DNA of 64,000 nt from Tubulanus polymorphus (GCF_964204645.1 NC_134026.1:11994450-12058449), one strand, 5' to 3'. Positions 34,070 to 45,941 are shown, counted from the first letter of the stretch. Made by a program: numbers and translations. The notes: generated by a model not told the origin, from the letters alone.

Positions 34070-35770
34070 CCCCCTGTGCGTTTAGAAGGCTTACGTTGGA
34101 AACTAAGCATAGATGAACAGTTCCGTGATCACTACCGAACTTTCATGTCGATGGCAATCAAGTCAGGTTATGCCGAACTGGTACCCCCAGATAGCGTAAT
34201 AACCAACGGCCACGTATGTTATCTACCCCATCATAGTGTCTGTCACCCGAGAAACCACACAAGGTTCATGTCGTTTTCGATGCCTCGGCGTAGTTCAACG
34301 GAGTATCGTTGAACTACGTACTGTTACAAGGGCCCAACCTTATGAAAATTCTTGTTTGTATATTGCATCGGTTTCGGGAGGGTGAAGTACCACTGAAAGC
34401 TGATATAGAAATGATGTTCTTTCAAGTTAGGGTGCCACCAAAAGATCGCCACTGCCTACGTTTCTTGTGGTGGACCAATGTGACAAAAGAACAAGAGTGC
34501 TACCATATGACTGTTCACTTATTCGGAGCTGTCTCATCCCCAAGCTGCGCAAACATGCCCTTGCCTCAAACGGCTATCGATAGTGCTGATGATTTCGCCT
34601 ACGAAGTGGTATGAACCATAAGTCGTAACTTCTACGTCAATGACTGCTTGAAGTGTCCTGCTGACCCCGCAAAATCTGTCAGTCTTACGTTTGAGTTGAA
34701 GAGTTTATACCAACACGGAGGGTTCAACTTGAATCAGTGTTAAGATATCTCCGTCTTATCGGCACTACCGGAGAACAACCAGGCTCATGAGATGAACCCG
34801 ACAGACATAGGAGTAACCCTATGCCAAGTAATGACAGCTTCAGTTTCAAGGTCAGCCTTAAGAGTCAGACCATGTCACGTCGAGTGCTACTTTCAGTGGT
34901 GGCATCATGTTGCCCCAATGCGGTTCATCTCGCCATTAATACTTTTAGCGACGCTCATCTAACACCGGTTAAGGTTATGCGAGGTGAAGATAGGCTGGGA
35001 CTCACCCGTACCCGAATCAGAGTCCGCTGCCTGGAAACAGTGGTTGGTCGTGTCTTTGTTGAATACAATCCTAGCTCCGAGAGTCTGAAACCGAGCAGCT
35101 TCTGTAGCATCGTGTTGTGTATCATTTTTCAGATGCTTGTGTTATCGGATAGGGCACCGCGTCGTATCTGAGGCTTGTTGATACTGAAGGCCTGATAGCC
35201 TGTTCGCTGCTCCTTGGCAAATCGAGAGTCGCCCTTCTTAAGAAAGTCTTAATTCCATGCTTAGAGCTCACCACAGCGACATGGCTATCTGGATAAATAA
35301 TATGCTTCAGCAAGAAATCGACTTGAAGGTAGAAGATACCTTCAACCGGACAGACAGCACCATAGAGTTGTGTTACATGAATAATGAAATGTTGCTTTAT
35401 CGAACATTCATAGCGAATAGAGTAGAAATCATACGTGACAGTTCAGATGTGAGTCGCTGGAACCACATCTCCTCGCAGCAGAACCAGCTGACGTCATTTC
35501 TTTCGGACTACAGCTTGAGGAGAGTCATCGTCTAGACCAGTGGCTGAGATGTCCAGACTTTCTACGCCAGACTCGTCATGATAATATTTGGCGTCCACCC
35601 AACACGGAGTGGTAGTTACCGATTGAGGATCCGGAATTTAAGAGAACTAGCACTGTCTGTGCCTGCATAGTGATCGTTGATCATCCCGTTGTATATCTGC
35701 TCCAAAGCTTCTTGAGTTGGTCCGAACGAGAATGGGCGCGATTGGACACGACGCATCAGAGATTTATCGT
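34070..35770 (+). pseudogene. BEL/Pao retrotransposon pol fragment
   Basis: Frame pieces carry the BEL/Pao reverse transcriptase signature: LNYVLLQGPNLMKILV, LKADIEMMFFQVRVPP, HCLRFLWW, YHMTVHLFGAVSSPSC and then FYVNDCLK, where an active RT would have YVDD. Downstream LLGKSRVALLKKV...PCLELT fits the following RNase H region. Stops and frameshifts are frequent. The LTR element at 35771 inserted into it, and its continuation is at 58513-58586. Confidence 0.75.
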
Positions 35771-35914
35771 TGTAGCATCGTCCAGCCAAGATGTTTCCGA
35801 TATAATAAGATTAAGATTGATATAAAGATAACGGTAGTAGTTTATTCATGGTTTCCGTTACAACGCTTTCTAGCCTGCGCCAGGTGGCAGCATCATACAA
35901 TGTACTATCCTACA
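35771..35914 (-). repeat. 3' LTR of the gypsy-like element
   Basis: It begins TGTAGCATCG and ends ATCCTACA on the plus strand, so it is bounded TG...CA. It differs from the other LTR mainly by three extra bases (ATA) and one C/A change. Confidence 0.92.
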
Positions 35915-35928
35915 TATCTCCCTTTTTA
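35915..35928 (-). other. Polypurine tract
   Basis: Immediately upstream of the 3' LTR on the minus strand is CTAAAAAGGGAGATA, a purine run in the position of the plus-strand primer of reverse transcription. Confidence 0.65.
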
Positions 35929-36129
35929 GAAATATAATGTCACATATCTAAACTAAAGAACTGATACAAAATTACATGAACATAAATCTGTGAATACAAA
36001 TATTTTATGTTGTTACAAAATCATTAAATTTAGCAGGAAGTTTGGAAGTTCTACCAGACTTAGTTACAATTGTTGCTTTCTCAGACACAGATTTTTCATT
36101 AATACAATTTCTCTAACCAATATCAGTAC

Positions 36130-36737
36130 TTACATCAGTAGTGCTGTACCAGAATTTATATTTCTATTATCAATCGTTTCAGGTAATTGAGTTGGCAAAA
36201 TAGGTAAATTAATACTATCGTAGTTAACAGAGACTGGAATTTTTCTTAAGAACTTTGCATTTCGAACGTATCGTTTCCCTGTATTTACATTGACAATCTC
36301 AAATGTATTATCCGCTAAAGATTTTACAATAACATGTTTTACCGAACTATAGTTACAATCTAATTTCTCCCCTTTGAGCAAATTTGCTACATATACAATA
36401 TCACCAATTACAAAACTGTGATCTTTTGCACAACGTTTCTGATCAATATATGATTTCATGGATGCATTATAATGCTTATGATTCAATTCAGCAGATATCC
36501 TTCTCCCTTCAGAACTATTGGATCGCTCTAACATAGGTAGTTTAGTCCGAATTTCTTTAGACAATAACAATTTAGATGGAGATAATCTCGTAGCCTTATG
36601 AGGTGTACTACGATACATCATAAGAATTCTGGACAATTAGAGATGCCAGTTCTTACTGGATCTTACAGCACATTTCAGCGCTTTCTTCAAATACCTATGA
36701 AATCTTTCGATCTTACCGTTACTACGAGGGTAAGGCC
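36130..36737 (-). pseudogene. Integrase C-terminal part of the gypsy-like element
   Basis: Minus-strand translation gives PYPRSNGKIERFHRYL, containing the catalytic glutamate of the rve core, then a stop, then MMYRSTPHKATRLSPSKLL and a C-terminal domain with DIVYVANLLKGEK. This matches Ty3/gypsy integrases. The upstream part, with both catalytic aspartates, is cut off at about 36737. One in-frame TAG lies near 36640. Confidence 0.82.
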
Positions 36738-37122
36738 AAAAAAAAGATGTCTTGTTTCTCATGATTTTGAAATCCCGCCCGCATCGGAAAAATCATCGGC
36801 AAATTAGCGATAAAAATAAAGTCCGCCCTCCCGCATCATAGCTCGAAAATAAATTTGTTTTTTATAAAATTAAAATCCGCCCGCCCGCATCGATATATTA
36901 CGCATATCGTCATCTTTTTATCATTTTATATCTCTATGAACGTATCGAGAAAAGTTGATATATAAATATGAATATCATATAGATATCATCGGCACCACAC
37001 TGGTGACTCGAACCCATATCAACGGAGTCGGTTACCGTAGGCCTAAATGTCAAATGCCAAGGTCGCTGTGGAGCTTGATTTCTGGCGTGATTCTTATTCG
37101 AAGCGATTTCTCTTGGTAAAAT
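36738..37122. other. Non-coding junction DNA with CCCGCCCGCATC-type repeats
   Basis: Three short blocks containing CCGCC and CCGCATC occur at about 36773-36787, 36822-36835 and 36887-36900. A tRNA-like segment follows (listed separately). No gene is supportable. The left edge is the breakpoint with the gypsy integrase. Confidence 0.4.
36985..37045 (-). repeat. Possible tRNA-derived SINE fragment
   Basis: On the minus strand GGGTTCGAGTCACC fits a polymerase III B box and T-loop, and an upstream ACGG...CCGT could be an anticodon stem. The loop lacks a normal anticodon arrangement and no acceptor stem closes, so a functional tRNA is unlikely. Confidence 0.3.
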
Positions 37123-37744
37123 GTGGTGGTAATAGCGTCCAAGATGTTGCTATCTGTTCAAATAATATTCCAAAAGAAGCCAATACTACGTTGGCCAATT
37201 CTACAAGTATCTCCAGAGTCAACAGTGATGGAACTCTTCGAAAATGCGTTGGCCGGTTCTTACTCAAACTTGACAGTTAGTGAAGAAATGCGTGACGTTC
37301 ACGAGAAGTATATAGAGTGTCCAGATTTACTGAAAGCCGATATTTCTAGGACCTTAGAAGGTCACTTCCAGTCAATACCTGTGACATCTGTAATCAGTGA
37401 TTTAAAAGACTTTGGTATATATGTAAAATATACTTTGGAGACAAAAAAGGCCAGTAGCAGTACAGCAGAGCGGAATGCATTCCAGACATTAATGGCTGCA
37501 GCTGCAAGAAAATCCTGGCCCCCGATGATTGATCCAATAAGAAACAAAAAAGATGAACTGTTTAATCATGTGTTGCTAGTCTTTAAAACCATGGGTGGAC
37601 CAGGCTGGCCAGCATCATCATTGACGATTGGGAATAACTTCGTCACATTATTGACCGATGTCATGTGGATGTTAGACGGCAATCATGTAAGTAGCTGACT
37701 TATACCTGTCTGTTTTTCCTTAAAACTTGCTGATTTTTATTTAA

Positions 37745-38711
37745 GGCCAAAACAAAATGTATGTGTGGTTACGGTCTCCCCACCGATTCAAATGAATTAC
37801 GCCGAGTCATTTTATTTTATTGGCTTAATTTTCGTCATCTAAAATTTTGGAGTAACCATTTTTCATTGTTCATGTTCAAACATCCGGAAAATGCACAACA
37901 CATATAAAAGTCATCGATAAAACTTTTTCAAAATCGACCGGGATTGCAATCTTTATGTCTTGAAATTTAGGGATTATTACCGGAATGTGACTGCCATGTG
38001 AGCTCACATATTTTGACAGCTGAGCTACTACTAGCGCCATCTATCGAACATAAATTGAACCTGTTGCCCAATTTCACTCCAAATGCTATCATAAATCATT
38101 GGACAGTCTGTTATGTCTAGTCTCTGTTGAATTGTAATAAGGCTTATATTTTTTACAGTGTCGTAGTCTCTGATTCAACAGGCCATAAATAGTCCTATTG
38201 ATAACTAAGAGATATTTTTTTTGTTAACGTTTGGAGACCTAGGTACAATACATCGTAGTTTTACACATTTCTTCAGCTTCAAAATTTTGATACTGATGAA
38301 AGGTAAACAAGGGTGATAATGATTTATAATTACCAAGTAACACATCAAAAAATTCTTGAATTAATATGTATGTTGTTTATTTGTTGGTAAAGGTTCTTAG
38401 GTTTTTAAGCGTTGCTTATTTTGTGACTGAAAATAATGAATAAGCAATGAAAAAAACCCTTCGCATTCTTTGACTTTTGAGGTGATGGTATTACTGATAC
38501 ATTACTTCCATAGGCCATATACTTGGAAGTTAGTCATAGTGGTACTTGCAAGTTAATTTTCTTGCTATAGTATGTCGTAAGTTTATCCAATTAGCGCGTT
38601 CCCCATTCATTTTCAAATAAAAGGTTTTTGAAAAAATAAAACAATTTTCCTACCTACCTACCCCAAAAAAATTGGAGGCGATAGTATCCACACATATATT
38701 TTGTTTTGGCC
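37745..38711. mobile_element. ~970-bp MITE in the first intron of the DDE gene
   Basis: Inverted ends GGCCAAAACAAAATGTATG and CATATATTTTGTTTTGGCC bound the segment, with TAA on both outer sides as a probable 3-bp target duplication. No transposase frame is present inside, so it is non-autonomous. Confidence 0.65.
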
Positions 38712-38884
38712 TAAGCTATACATAAAATTCTACAAGGTCAGAGAATACATGTTGTTATATGCCTATTAACCAAAATGTTGCTCAATTTAGAATTGACGGC
38801 TGTCTGCCCAGTACCCCCTCCCCATTTTAGAAATTTTCAAATCAACGAGAAATTGTATTAAATCGTCTTCCAGCTTCTCATTTT

Positions 38885-39180
38885 TAGCCCACTTGGGACT
38901 TTAGTCCCAGCGGGCTATTGCGTTTATTGTTCACCAAAATCAGCACTTACACATTTTTGAAGTTTTCAAGGGAAATTTTGAAGATGCTTTGATCAATTAT
39001 CTTGATCTTTCGTATGTATTTGTATCCCCCAAGGGCCTATCAGCATAAGAAAAAGTGGGTCGATCACACTCAAGATGGCCGTCCTGTGACCTTTTTTGTG
39101 CCCAAAAATGTCAATTTTCCTGTAGCTTCCTACTGGTAGCCGAGTCCTGTAGCTTCCTACTGGTTTGCCATTTTTCATTG
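38885..39180 (+). repeat. Dispersed hairpin repeat, second copy
   Basis: Similar in inverse orientation to 27850-28150: the hairpin GGGACTTTAGTCCC between AGCCC and GGGCT, then GATCAATTATCTTGATC and ATGGCCGTCCTGT. It lies in the intron upstream of the second inferred exon. A short GTAGCTTCCTACTGG duplication occurs at its right edge (39122 and 39149). Confidence 0.6.
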
Positions 39181-41708
39181 AAGTATAATTATACTTATCC
39201 CAAGAGGGCATGGTGTCCCTGGACCCCTATTTGTTTCTCTTCGGACATTAAAATTCATTGTGATCAATTTGCGGAAAATGTTTTAATGCGTTTTTTCCGG
39301 AAAGCATAAAATGTCCACTAACTTTTCGCACAAGACTTTGAATGGAAGCTATATGCACGTTTAAAATGTTTTATATCTATTTTCAGGATAAATTAGCTTC
39401 TCGGAGCTGCGAAATCCCAACAGCACTCAAGCCACTAAATGGGTATAATCGCCCGGAGCTCCACAAACATAAACGTACGCAACTATCTGAAACGGAGATG
39501 TCATCATTTAGAGATATGTTATTTACTGTTTTACAACAGATAAACCCCCTTGAATTTTTATACTTTAAAATTATGTTTGAAAACCGAGTTAGAGAAAATT
39601 AATTATACTTTAGCGAATATATTCACAAACAAGATTGTAAATGTAAAATATTTCCTACACAAGAACACGTCATGGGCATTATTTCAAGGATGTCTGTATT
39701 GCATTTTTATTTTCTTTAACTGACTATGAACTATATCAATAGTTAAAATTCAATGGTGGACAGCAGACTTTATATTTCTATGTATTACTTTGACGGACTT
39801 ATCCACTTCCTGTTTATTACATACAAGCCTTTATTTCAGCTTGCTCAGTGATGCTTCAGGCTTATGTCATTGCATTTCAAACTGCTCTGTTTTTAGGGCC
39901 ATGGTATTAAATGTAAAAATCTGTGGGCAAGTCATGTATTCCACAAACAAAATTTTGACAAGGGATTATCAAAATTCAAATATTTTTGTATTCTAGAAAT
40001 GGATTTCTACAGATGACCAATGGAAGCACATGAAGGAGATGGTAGAGAACCTAGCTATGGCATTAGACAAGTATATCGATTATCTGAATAAGAGAACAGC
40101 AGAAATGAATCGGATACACAGTTTACAGGAACCAGTACGGAGTGTTGATGACGCTTATAGTACTATAGACTTGCCATATGGTATGCCATTTCCCAAATTC
40201 ATGCTGAATATATGACAGACATTTATGAAGCTTTAACTGTATTGGGTGACAATGAACCTCTATTTCTGAACCAATACCTACCTGAAAATCCTCAAGAAAG
40301 GTACAAAGTTATAAAAAGCATAAAAATGTATGGTGTTGGATTTAGGTCTGTCTTGTACACTTACAGTACTGGAAACAATCTTGGTTCCTTGCATTTTGTA
40401 TGGAAATGCTCAGAAAATGAAGATACAATAGATTCAAATAGCCATGTTATCCTTAAACTGTCGGCCGACATGCCAAAATTCCATACACGTGAAATGCGCA
40501 AAGTTGTTGAAAAAATGGTCGGGTCTGTAGTAAAATTAAAACCTCTGGTATTCAGAAATATCTATAAACTTATTTCGGGTGATATGTCTGTTGGAGAAAC
40601 AGCAGAGCAGGCCATAATTGATTCACGTGTCAGGCTTATTATGGAATCTGGGGACGTAGATCTGGTGGCAGATATGAGAACCTTAAATCAAGGCCGGGAA
40701 GCCAAGTTTGAGCCGTTTTGGGTTGAGGTGGAGAAGTATATGAATGAAATTTGTGGCGAGGTTACAGATGATCGTCGCCATGATGCTGTGTGCCATATTG
40801 CCACCGCAATGTCCATCCACCACCTACACAAAGAAGTCTCCAGCCGTTGTCCAGAAGGTACACCTATACTTTCTGAACAATGGCTTAGACTTCAATTTTG
40901 GCCGAAGGACCCATATTCAAAATCTGCCTACCAATACACGGGTAGGTTAAAATTGAAGTATATGGTGCAGAAAAGGCAGGTGAGGCACTCACACATTGAT
41001 TCTCACTATGCATCAGCATTGTACAAATACGAACGTGAGATGGCCATTAGGTTTAGAGATAAATGTGTCTTTATTTCAATAGATGATAAACATAAAATCA
41101 AATTAGGTGAACCGGGATATCCTGTGGCAGCGTGTGATCGTGGTAAGCAGGTAATTGTAGACAAGGATAAGCTATTTTCAGTTGGTGATCATGATTTCAC
41201 AAAGTTTGGGTTGACTCCAAGTGTGACATTGCTGATTGATGTGCCAGACTCAATCACTGGGAGTTTCTATTCTGGGCAAGTCTTTGTGAATCTCAAAGAT
41301 AGTATATTAGAACCGTCTAGCCCAATTCGACATGCCACTGAAATTATCAAGATATTGGATACTCAGGTTAGAAAGCCAATTCTGTTTATTTATTCCGATG
41401 GTGGCCCTGACCACAGGCTTAATTTTATAACTGTACAGTTGTCGTATCTGTGTATTTTCTTGATATTTCAGCTTGATCTCTTGGTTGCTGTAAGAACACC
41501 ACCATATAATAGCTCGTTAAACCCATTTGAGCGCATAATGTCAATTATCAATATTGCCCTACAATGTGTTGGTCTTATGCGGCAGGAGTCTACTGACAGT
41601 TTCGAAAACATTCTCTCTGGGTGTAGTAATATGAAAGAGATAAGAGCTGCTGTTGAGAAAAATGATGGGATGGGCCCTGCTCTCTTAGATTCAACCCGCC
41701 CGCCAATA

Positions 41709-43741
41709 ATGAAATAGAAAGATTAAATTCAAATAGGTCAAAAGATAAAATACCAACTTATAAATTTAGAATGTTAGCTAAAACATCTGAGAATTATATA
41801 TCATTCCAATTTGGTTGCCTAAGATTTATAGATTCATATAGATTTTTAAATAGTTCATTAGATAACTTATCAAAATCATTAGTTGATGATGAATTAAAGA
41901 TATTAAAAGAATATTACCCAAATATTGATGATTTTAAATTAATGAGATATAAAGGAGCAATTCCATATTCTTTCTATAAAAATCATAATGATTTTAAAAT
42001 AACTGAATTATTGAAAGAACAATTCTATGATGAATTAAAAAACGAATATGTTAAAGATGAAGTATATAATAGAACATTGAATATTTGGAATCATTTCAAA
42101 ATAGAAAATCATGGACAATTAGTAGATATATATTTAAAATCAGATGTATTATTATTAACCGATATATTCGAAAGATTTAGAGATGTAAACCTAAAATATT
42201 TTAATATTGATCCTTGTCATTGTTATTCATCACCAGGTTTAACATGGGATTGTGGTTTAAAATTTACAGATATAAAAATGGATTTGTTAACAAATATAGA
42301 TCAATTATTATTATTTGAAAAATCTATAAGAGGAGGAGTTTCAGGTGTATTAGGTGATAGATATTTCAATGTAAATGATAACCCCGGATATAAGTTATTA
42401 TATATAGATGCAAATAATTTGTATGGTTGGGCAATGATGGAACCACAACCTTATGGAGTATTTGAATTAACTGAAGTTTTACAGAATGAAAATAATGATA
42501 AATTTGATTGGAAGAAAAGAATTCTAGATATTGCAGATGATTCAGATACTGGTTACTTCTTTGTTGTAGATTTAGAATATCCTGAACATATTAAATTTAA
42601 ATCTAGAAATCTAGCTTACTGTCCCGAACATAAAACTGTAACTCATGAAGAATTATCAAGTTATCAAAAAAGAATTAAACCCGAAAATCATATTCATACA
42701 GAAAAGTTAATGGTAACTCAAGAAGATAAATATGATTATGTAGTACATTATAGAATGTTAAAGTTTTATCTAAATCAAGGAATGGTTCTAAAAAAAGTAC
42801 ATAGATATATTTAATTTAGTCAATCTAAGTGGTTAGAAAAATATATAGATTTTAACACCAAACAGAGAACTAAAGCTAAAACTGATTTCGAGAAAGATTT
42901 CTTCAAGTTAATGAATAATGCATTCTATGGTAAGACTTGTGAAAATATTAGAAATAGAAATGGTATTGAGTTAGTCAGTAATGGTAAAAGAATTAGACAT
43001 TTACAATCATATCCTAAATTTATTGGTAACAAAATATTTGATGAAAATTTAGCCGCAGTTAAGATGAGAAGAACTTCTATGAAGTTCAATAAACCTATTT
43101 ATGTTGGAGCATCAGTTTTAGAATTATCAAAATTACTTATGTATAAATTTTACTATAACGCATTACAACCACTTTTTGGAGAAAAACATATAGAAATGTT
43201 ATATTTTGATACAGATTCTTACATATTAAAGATAAAAACTGATAACATAACCGATGATTTAAAAACATTAAAACATCATTTTGATTTCAGTGATTATCCT
43301 AAAGATCATGAATTGTTTAGCAATGATAATAAAAAAGTTCCCGGTAAATTCAAAGATGAATTAGGCGGTGAAGAAATGATTGAATTCATCGGTATTAGAT
43401 CTAAAATGTATTCATATAAAACTAAAGAACATGAAACTAAAAAGTTAAAAGGAATAACCAAAAATGTAGTAGAAAAGAATATTCATTTCAAAGATTACAT
43501 CAATTGTATATTCAATGAAGAAGTTAGAAAACATAAGATGAGATGTTTAAGATCTGAAGATCATGAAATGTTTATTGAAGAAATTGAAAAGATTAGTCTA
43601 AACCCATTTGATGATAAAAGATATATTTTAGATGATGGAATTCATACCGTTGCTTATGGTTGTAATTTAGATGAATACTTAAAATTTAAAAGAGAAGAAA
43701 CAAAAGAGAACGAGATAATGAAAAGAATTCTAACGTGTTAA
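41709..43741 (+). pseudogene. pPolB: PolB, copy C, N-terminus missing, one nonsense codon
   Basis: The segment starts just before LAKTSENYISFQFG and lacks the zinc-finger leader and the exonuclease I and II motifs. It keeps YLKSDV, motif A DANNLYG, motif B NNAFYG and motif C YFDTDS, uninterrupted by an intein. A TAA at 42812-42814 replaces a glutamate codon in the RYIEF block. The C-terminus has ~25 extra residues (LDEYLKFKREETKENE) compared with copies A and B. The 5' border is a breakpoint with the DDE gene. Confidence 0.88.
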
Positions 43742-43770
43742 TCAAATTTTAATAAAAATATGTTATTAAA

Positions 43771-44124
43771 ATGGAGAGTAAACAAGCACACAGTGAGAAC
43801 AACAAATCATTTCTAGATAGAATAAAAGATACTACAAATGTAAAATCTGTAGATTATAAATTCAAAAAGTTAACAGAATTAACAATCCATAAGAAATATC
43901 TAATTACAAATATTGTTACAGTTACTAACAAATATGGAGATAAATTAGTTATACACTTAGAATATGAAGGATTAAAAGGAAATACATATAAATTCAGAAC
44001 ATATTTACCAGATAGATTTCATAGATTATCAAGTGAAGATTTAGAAGAATTATGTTCTGGAGATTTCTATTTCGTATACAAAGGTAAGAATGAAAAAGGT
44101 CACCATGAAATAGATTTCGAATGA
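43771..44124 (+). CDS. Small conserved protein, possible OB-fold/ssDNA-binding (117 aa)
   Basis: Intact 117-aa frame directly after PolB, starting in a TTATTAAAATG context. Conserved blocks are the K(K/H)Y strand region, NKYGDKLVIHL, FRTYLPDRF and YKGKNEKGHHEIDF. A diverged homologue is the terminal gene of copy D (58671-58996). The short beta-rich pattern and location next to PolB suggest a single-strand DNA-binding or replication accessory protein, which is inference. Confidence 0.65.
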   Translation: MESKQAHSENNKSFLDRIKDTTNVKSVDYKFKKLTELTIHKKYLITNIVTVTNKYGDKLVIHLEYEGLKGNTYKFRTYLPDRFHRLSSEDLEELCSGDFYFVYKGKNEKGHHEIDFE

Positions 44125-44141
44125 GAAAATATGTAAAATAA

Positions 44142-44894
44142 ATGGTAGAATTAAAAGAATACAGATTATTTGTAGATTCTAGAAGACTTACAAATTATAA
44201 ATCTCATAATTTACTAGTTCAATTAGATAGAGAATTCAAGAATTGTGTTGATTTAAAATTAGTAAATATAAGTTTATGTAATTCTTTTTATAATATAACG
44301 GATAAAACTATTGATCATAAATTGTTTATAGTTCAGGAAAAAAATAAAAGGTATCATTTATATCTAAAACCAGGGTTATATAATTTAGATACATTGGCAC
44401 AAGAAATTAATAGAAAAGCCTGGCACAAATTAGGTAGTAATTCCGGGTTTAGTATTAGATGTTTTAAAAGTGATAGTTCTGATAAAATAAGGATTAGGTT
44501 AACTCGTAGTGAAAAATATCAATTTTTAGTTAAAAAACCTATAGCTAAACTGTTAGGAATTACACCAGATAAACTTTATTCAAATGTTGATGCTACACCA
44601 AACTTAATACCTTACACACATTTTTATATTTATTGCAATTTAATCGATCCTACAAAAACATTCGAAGCAACTAAAGATATAACTTGTAATTCTGGTTTAC
44701 TAAACATTTTACCATTGAAGAATGTTAAAGAATTTGGAACGCAAATAAATTATAATTTAACAGAATGTGATTTCAAACCATGCATTCCTCGTTTTAATAA
44801 TTTTAGATTAGAAATTAGAAATCATAATGGATACTTAATTGATTTAAATAACTTTCCTGTAATTTATGAATTAGTTATAAGATGTAGAGAGTAA
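44142..44894 (+). CDS. mCP: Minor capsid (penton-like) protein, intact (250 aa)
   Basis: The uninterrupted 250-aa product would form the vertices of the capsid. It has the N-terminal VDSRR...LLVQLDREF block, NISLCNSFYNI, PGLYNLDTLAQEIN, the LLGI turn near residue 131, FYIYCNLI and the terminal IPRFNNFRLEIRNHNGYLI strands typical of a single jelly roll. It is the intact reference for the two broken copies. It lies 17 bp after the 117-aa gene and before the 113-aa gene. Confidence 0.85.
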   Translation: MVELKEYRLFVDSRRLTNYKSHNLLVQLDREFKNCVDLKLVNISLCNSFYNITDKTIDHKLFIVQEKNKRYHLYLKPGLYNLDTLAQEINRKAWHKLGSNSGFSIRCFKSDSSDKIRIRLTRSEKYQFLVKKPIAKLLGITPDKLYSNVDATPNLIPYTHFYIYCNLIDPTKTFEATKDITCNSGLLNILPLKNVKEFGTQINYNLTECDFKPCIPRFNNFRLEIRNHNGYLIDLNNFPVIYELVIRCRE

Positions 44895-44910
44895 TTTTTT
44901 CATTATATAA

Positions 44911-45252
44911 ATGAATATAACTGTTGGACCGAGTATATGTTTTGGGTTTGATTTTAAACATGGTAAAGAAATGAGAATTAAACTAAATGATGTAATTACT
45001 GATATAAAAAGTAAATCATTTAACAATGCGTCAATGATTGATAAAGAAAATTATAATATAGAAAAAGTAATTGATTTAATTAAATCACCTTTAGAATATT
45101 ATGAATTAAATGAAGATGGAATTATTGAAGATATTAAAATCATATTAACCAAAATATATGATAATCATAAAAGTAGTAATGAAATAAATGTTGAATTAAT
45201 CATAAATAAGTTAACTAAATATTTTGATGAAAGTAATTTTTTTGATAAATAA
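44911..45252 (+). CDS. Unknown capsid-cluster protein (113 aa)
   Basis: Homologue of 4844-5200, with an identical MNITVGPSICFGFDFK start and FDESNFFDK end but a diverged, helical, acidic centre. The start motif TAATTTTTTCATTATATAAATG overlaps the penton stop. No membrane segment is seen. Function unknown. Confidence 0.68.
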   Translation: MNITVGPSICFGFDFKHGKEMRIKLNDVITDIKSKSFNNASMIDKENYNIEKVIDLIKSPLEYYELNEDGIIEDIKIILTKIYDNHKSSNEINVELIINKLTKYFDESNFFDK

Positions 45253-45474
45253 ATGAGTGATAATAAGTGGATAATAACTGGATTATATAATGGAGCATTA
45301 CTATCAGTTGGAACCGTTGGTTATTCAATGGTATTAAAAAAAGTATTCAAAATGGGAAGTGTTAATGTTGATAGATTTGATATAAATGATATTTTAAAAT
45401 TAACATTAGCAGTTACTTTATCTAATTTAACTATTGATTATTTGGAAAAACAAAAATATATTCCTCCCATATAA
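45253..45474 (+). CDS. Small membrane-type protein, identical to copy A (73 aa)
   Basis: Amino-acid sequence is identical to 4622-4843. The start codon abuts the preceding stop codon (TAAATG), so the stop itself is part of the start motif. A hydrophobic N-terminal segment and a second helix are present. Function unknown. Confidence 0.72.
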   Translation: MSDNKWIITGLYNGALLSVGTVGYSMVLKKVFKMGSVNVDRFDINDILKLTLAVTLSNLTIDYLEKQKYIPPI

Positions 45475-45498
45475 ATGCATAATTTTTTTACTAAATAA

Positions 45499-45921
45499 AT
45501 GGCTTCTGCAATTATAACTATTATAGGATCGGCAATTGTTAACGCTTTAGCATTTACTGGAGGTGGATATTTATTTAAGCATATTGATAAAAATAGTTCA
45601 TTAGGAGAACAAAGAAGACACAACTTAGCATTAGAGAAATATAATAAAGCAGCAGAAGAATATAGAGAAAAGAGGCAAAACTATATGGATTATATCAATA
45701 AAGAATTATATGATCAGAAGATTTCACATAGAGATTTTCAATCAGTTGATGAAGCTATGAGTTTATATAACGCGGTAACCAATAAAGAAAAATTACATCT
45801 ATACAAACCTAAATTATCAGATTATTATACCCCAAGTAAAGAACAACAGAAATATGAAATAATTTGGATTTTAGGTGGAACAGTTATTGTTATATTTGTA
45901 GCATATAAATTTACTAATTAG
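45499..45921 (+). CDS. Protein with two terminal membrane helices (140 aa)
   Basis: One residue differs from the copy at 4174-4596. The N-terminal AIITIIGSAIVNALAF and C-terminal IIWILGGTVIVIFVAY helices flank a charged helix. It starts in the AATTTTTTTACTAAATAAATG motif. Probably a virion membrane protein (inference). Confidence 0.74.
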   Translation: MASAIITIIGSAIVNALAFTGGGYLFKHIDKNSSLGEQRRHNLALEKYNKAAEEYREKRQNYMDYINKELYDQKISHRDFQSVDEAMSLYNAVTNKEKLHLYKPKLSDYYTPSKEQQKYEIIWILGGTVIVIFVAYKFTN

Positions 45922-45941
45922 TAATTTTTTTTGCTAAATAA

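Larger units (their letters stand above)
37123..41707 (+). pseudogene. Intron-containing DDE-transposase-like gene, 3'-truncated
   Basis: Exons inferred at about 37123-37686 (donor GTAAGT), 39387-39587 and 39997-41707 (acceptors TTTTCAG and TTCTAG, phase 0). The last exon has FISIDDKHKIKLGEPGYPV, FIYSDGGPDHR and NPFERIMSI, which fit the D, D and E of an RNase-H-fold transposase. I recognise the family as abundant in invertebrate genomes, probably transposon-derived. One frameshift lies near 40197. At ~41707 the coding sequence stops abruptly against PolB of copy C. It is unrelated to the Polintons in codon use and introns. Confidence 0.68.

Noticed and set aside
36985-37045. Functional tRNA gene
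   Set aside because: Only the B-box/T-loop is convincing; the anticodon loop is irregular and no acceptor stem closes. Kept only as a possible SINE fragment.
39055-39309. 84-aa plus-strand frame with SCSFLLV repeats
   Set aside because: It lies in the dispersed repeat inside the intron, has no homologous pattern in the other repeat copy and no splice support.
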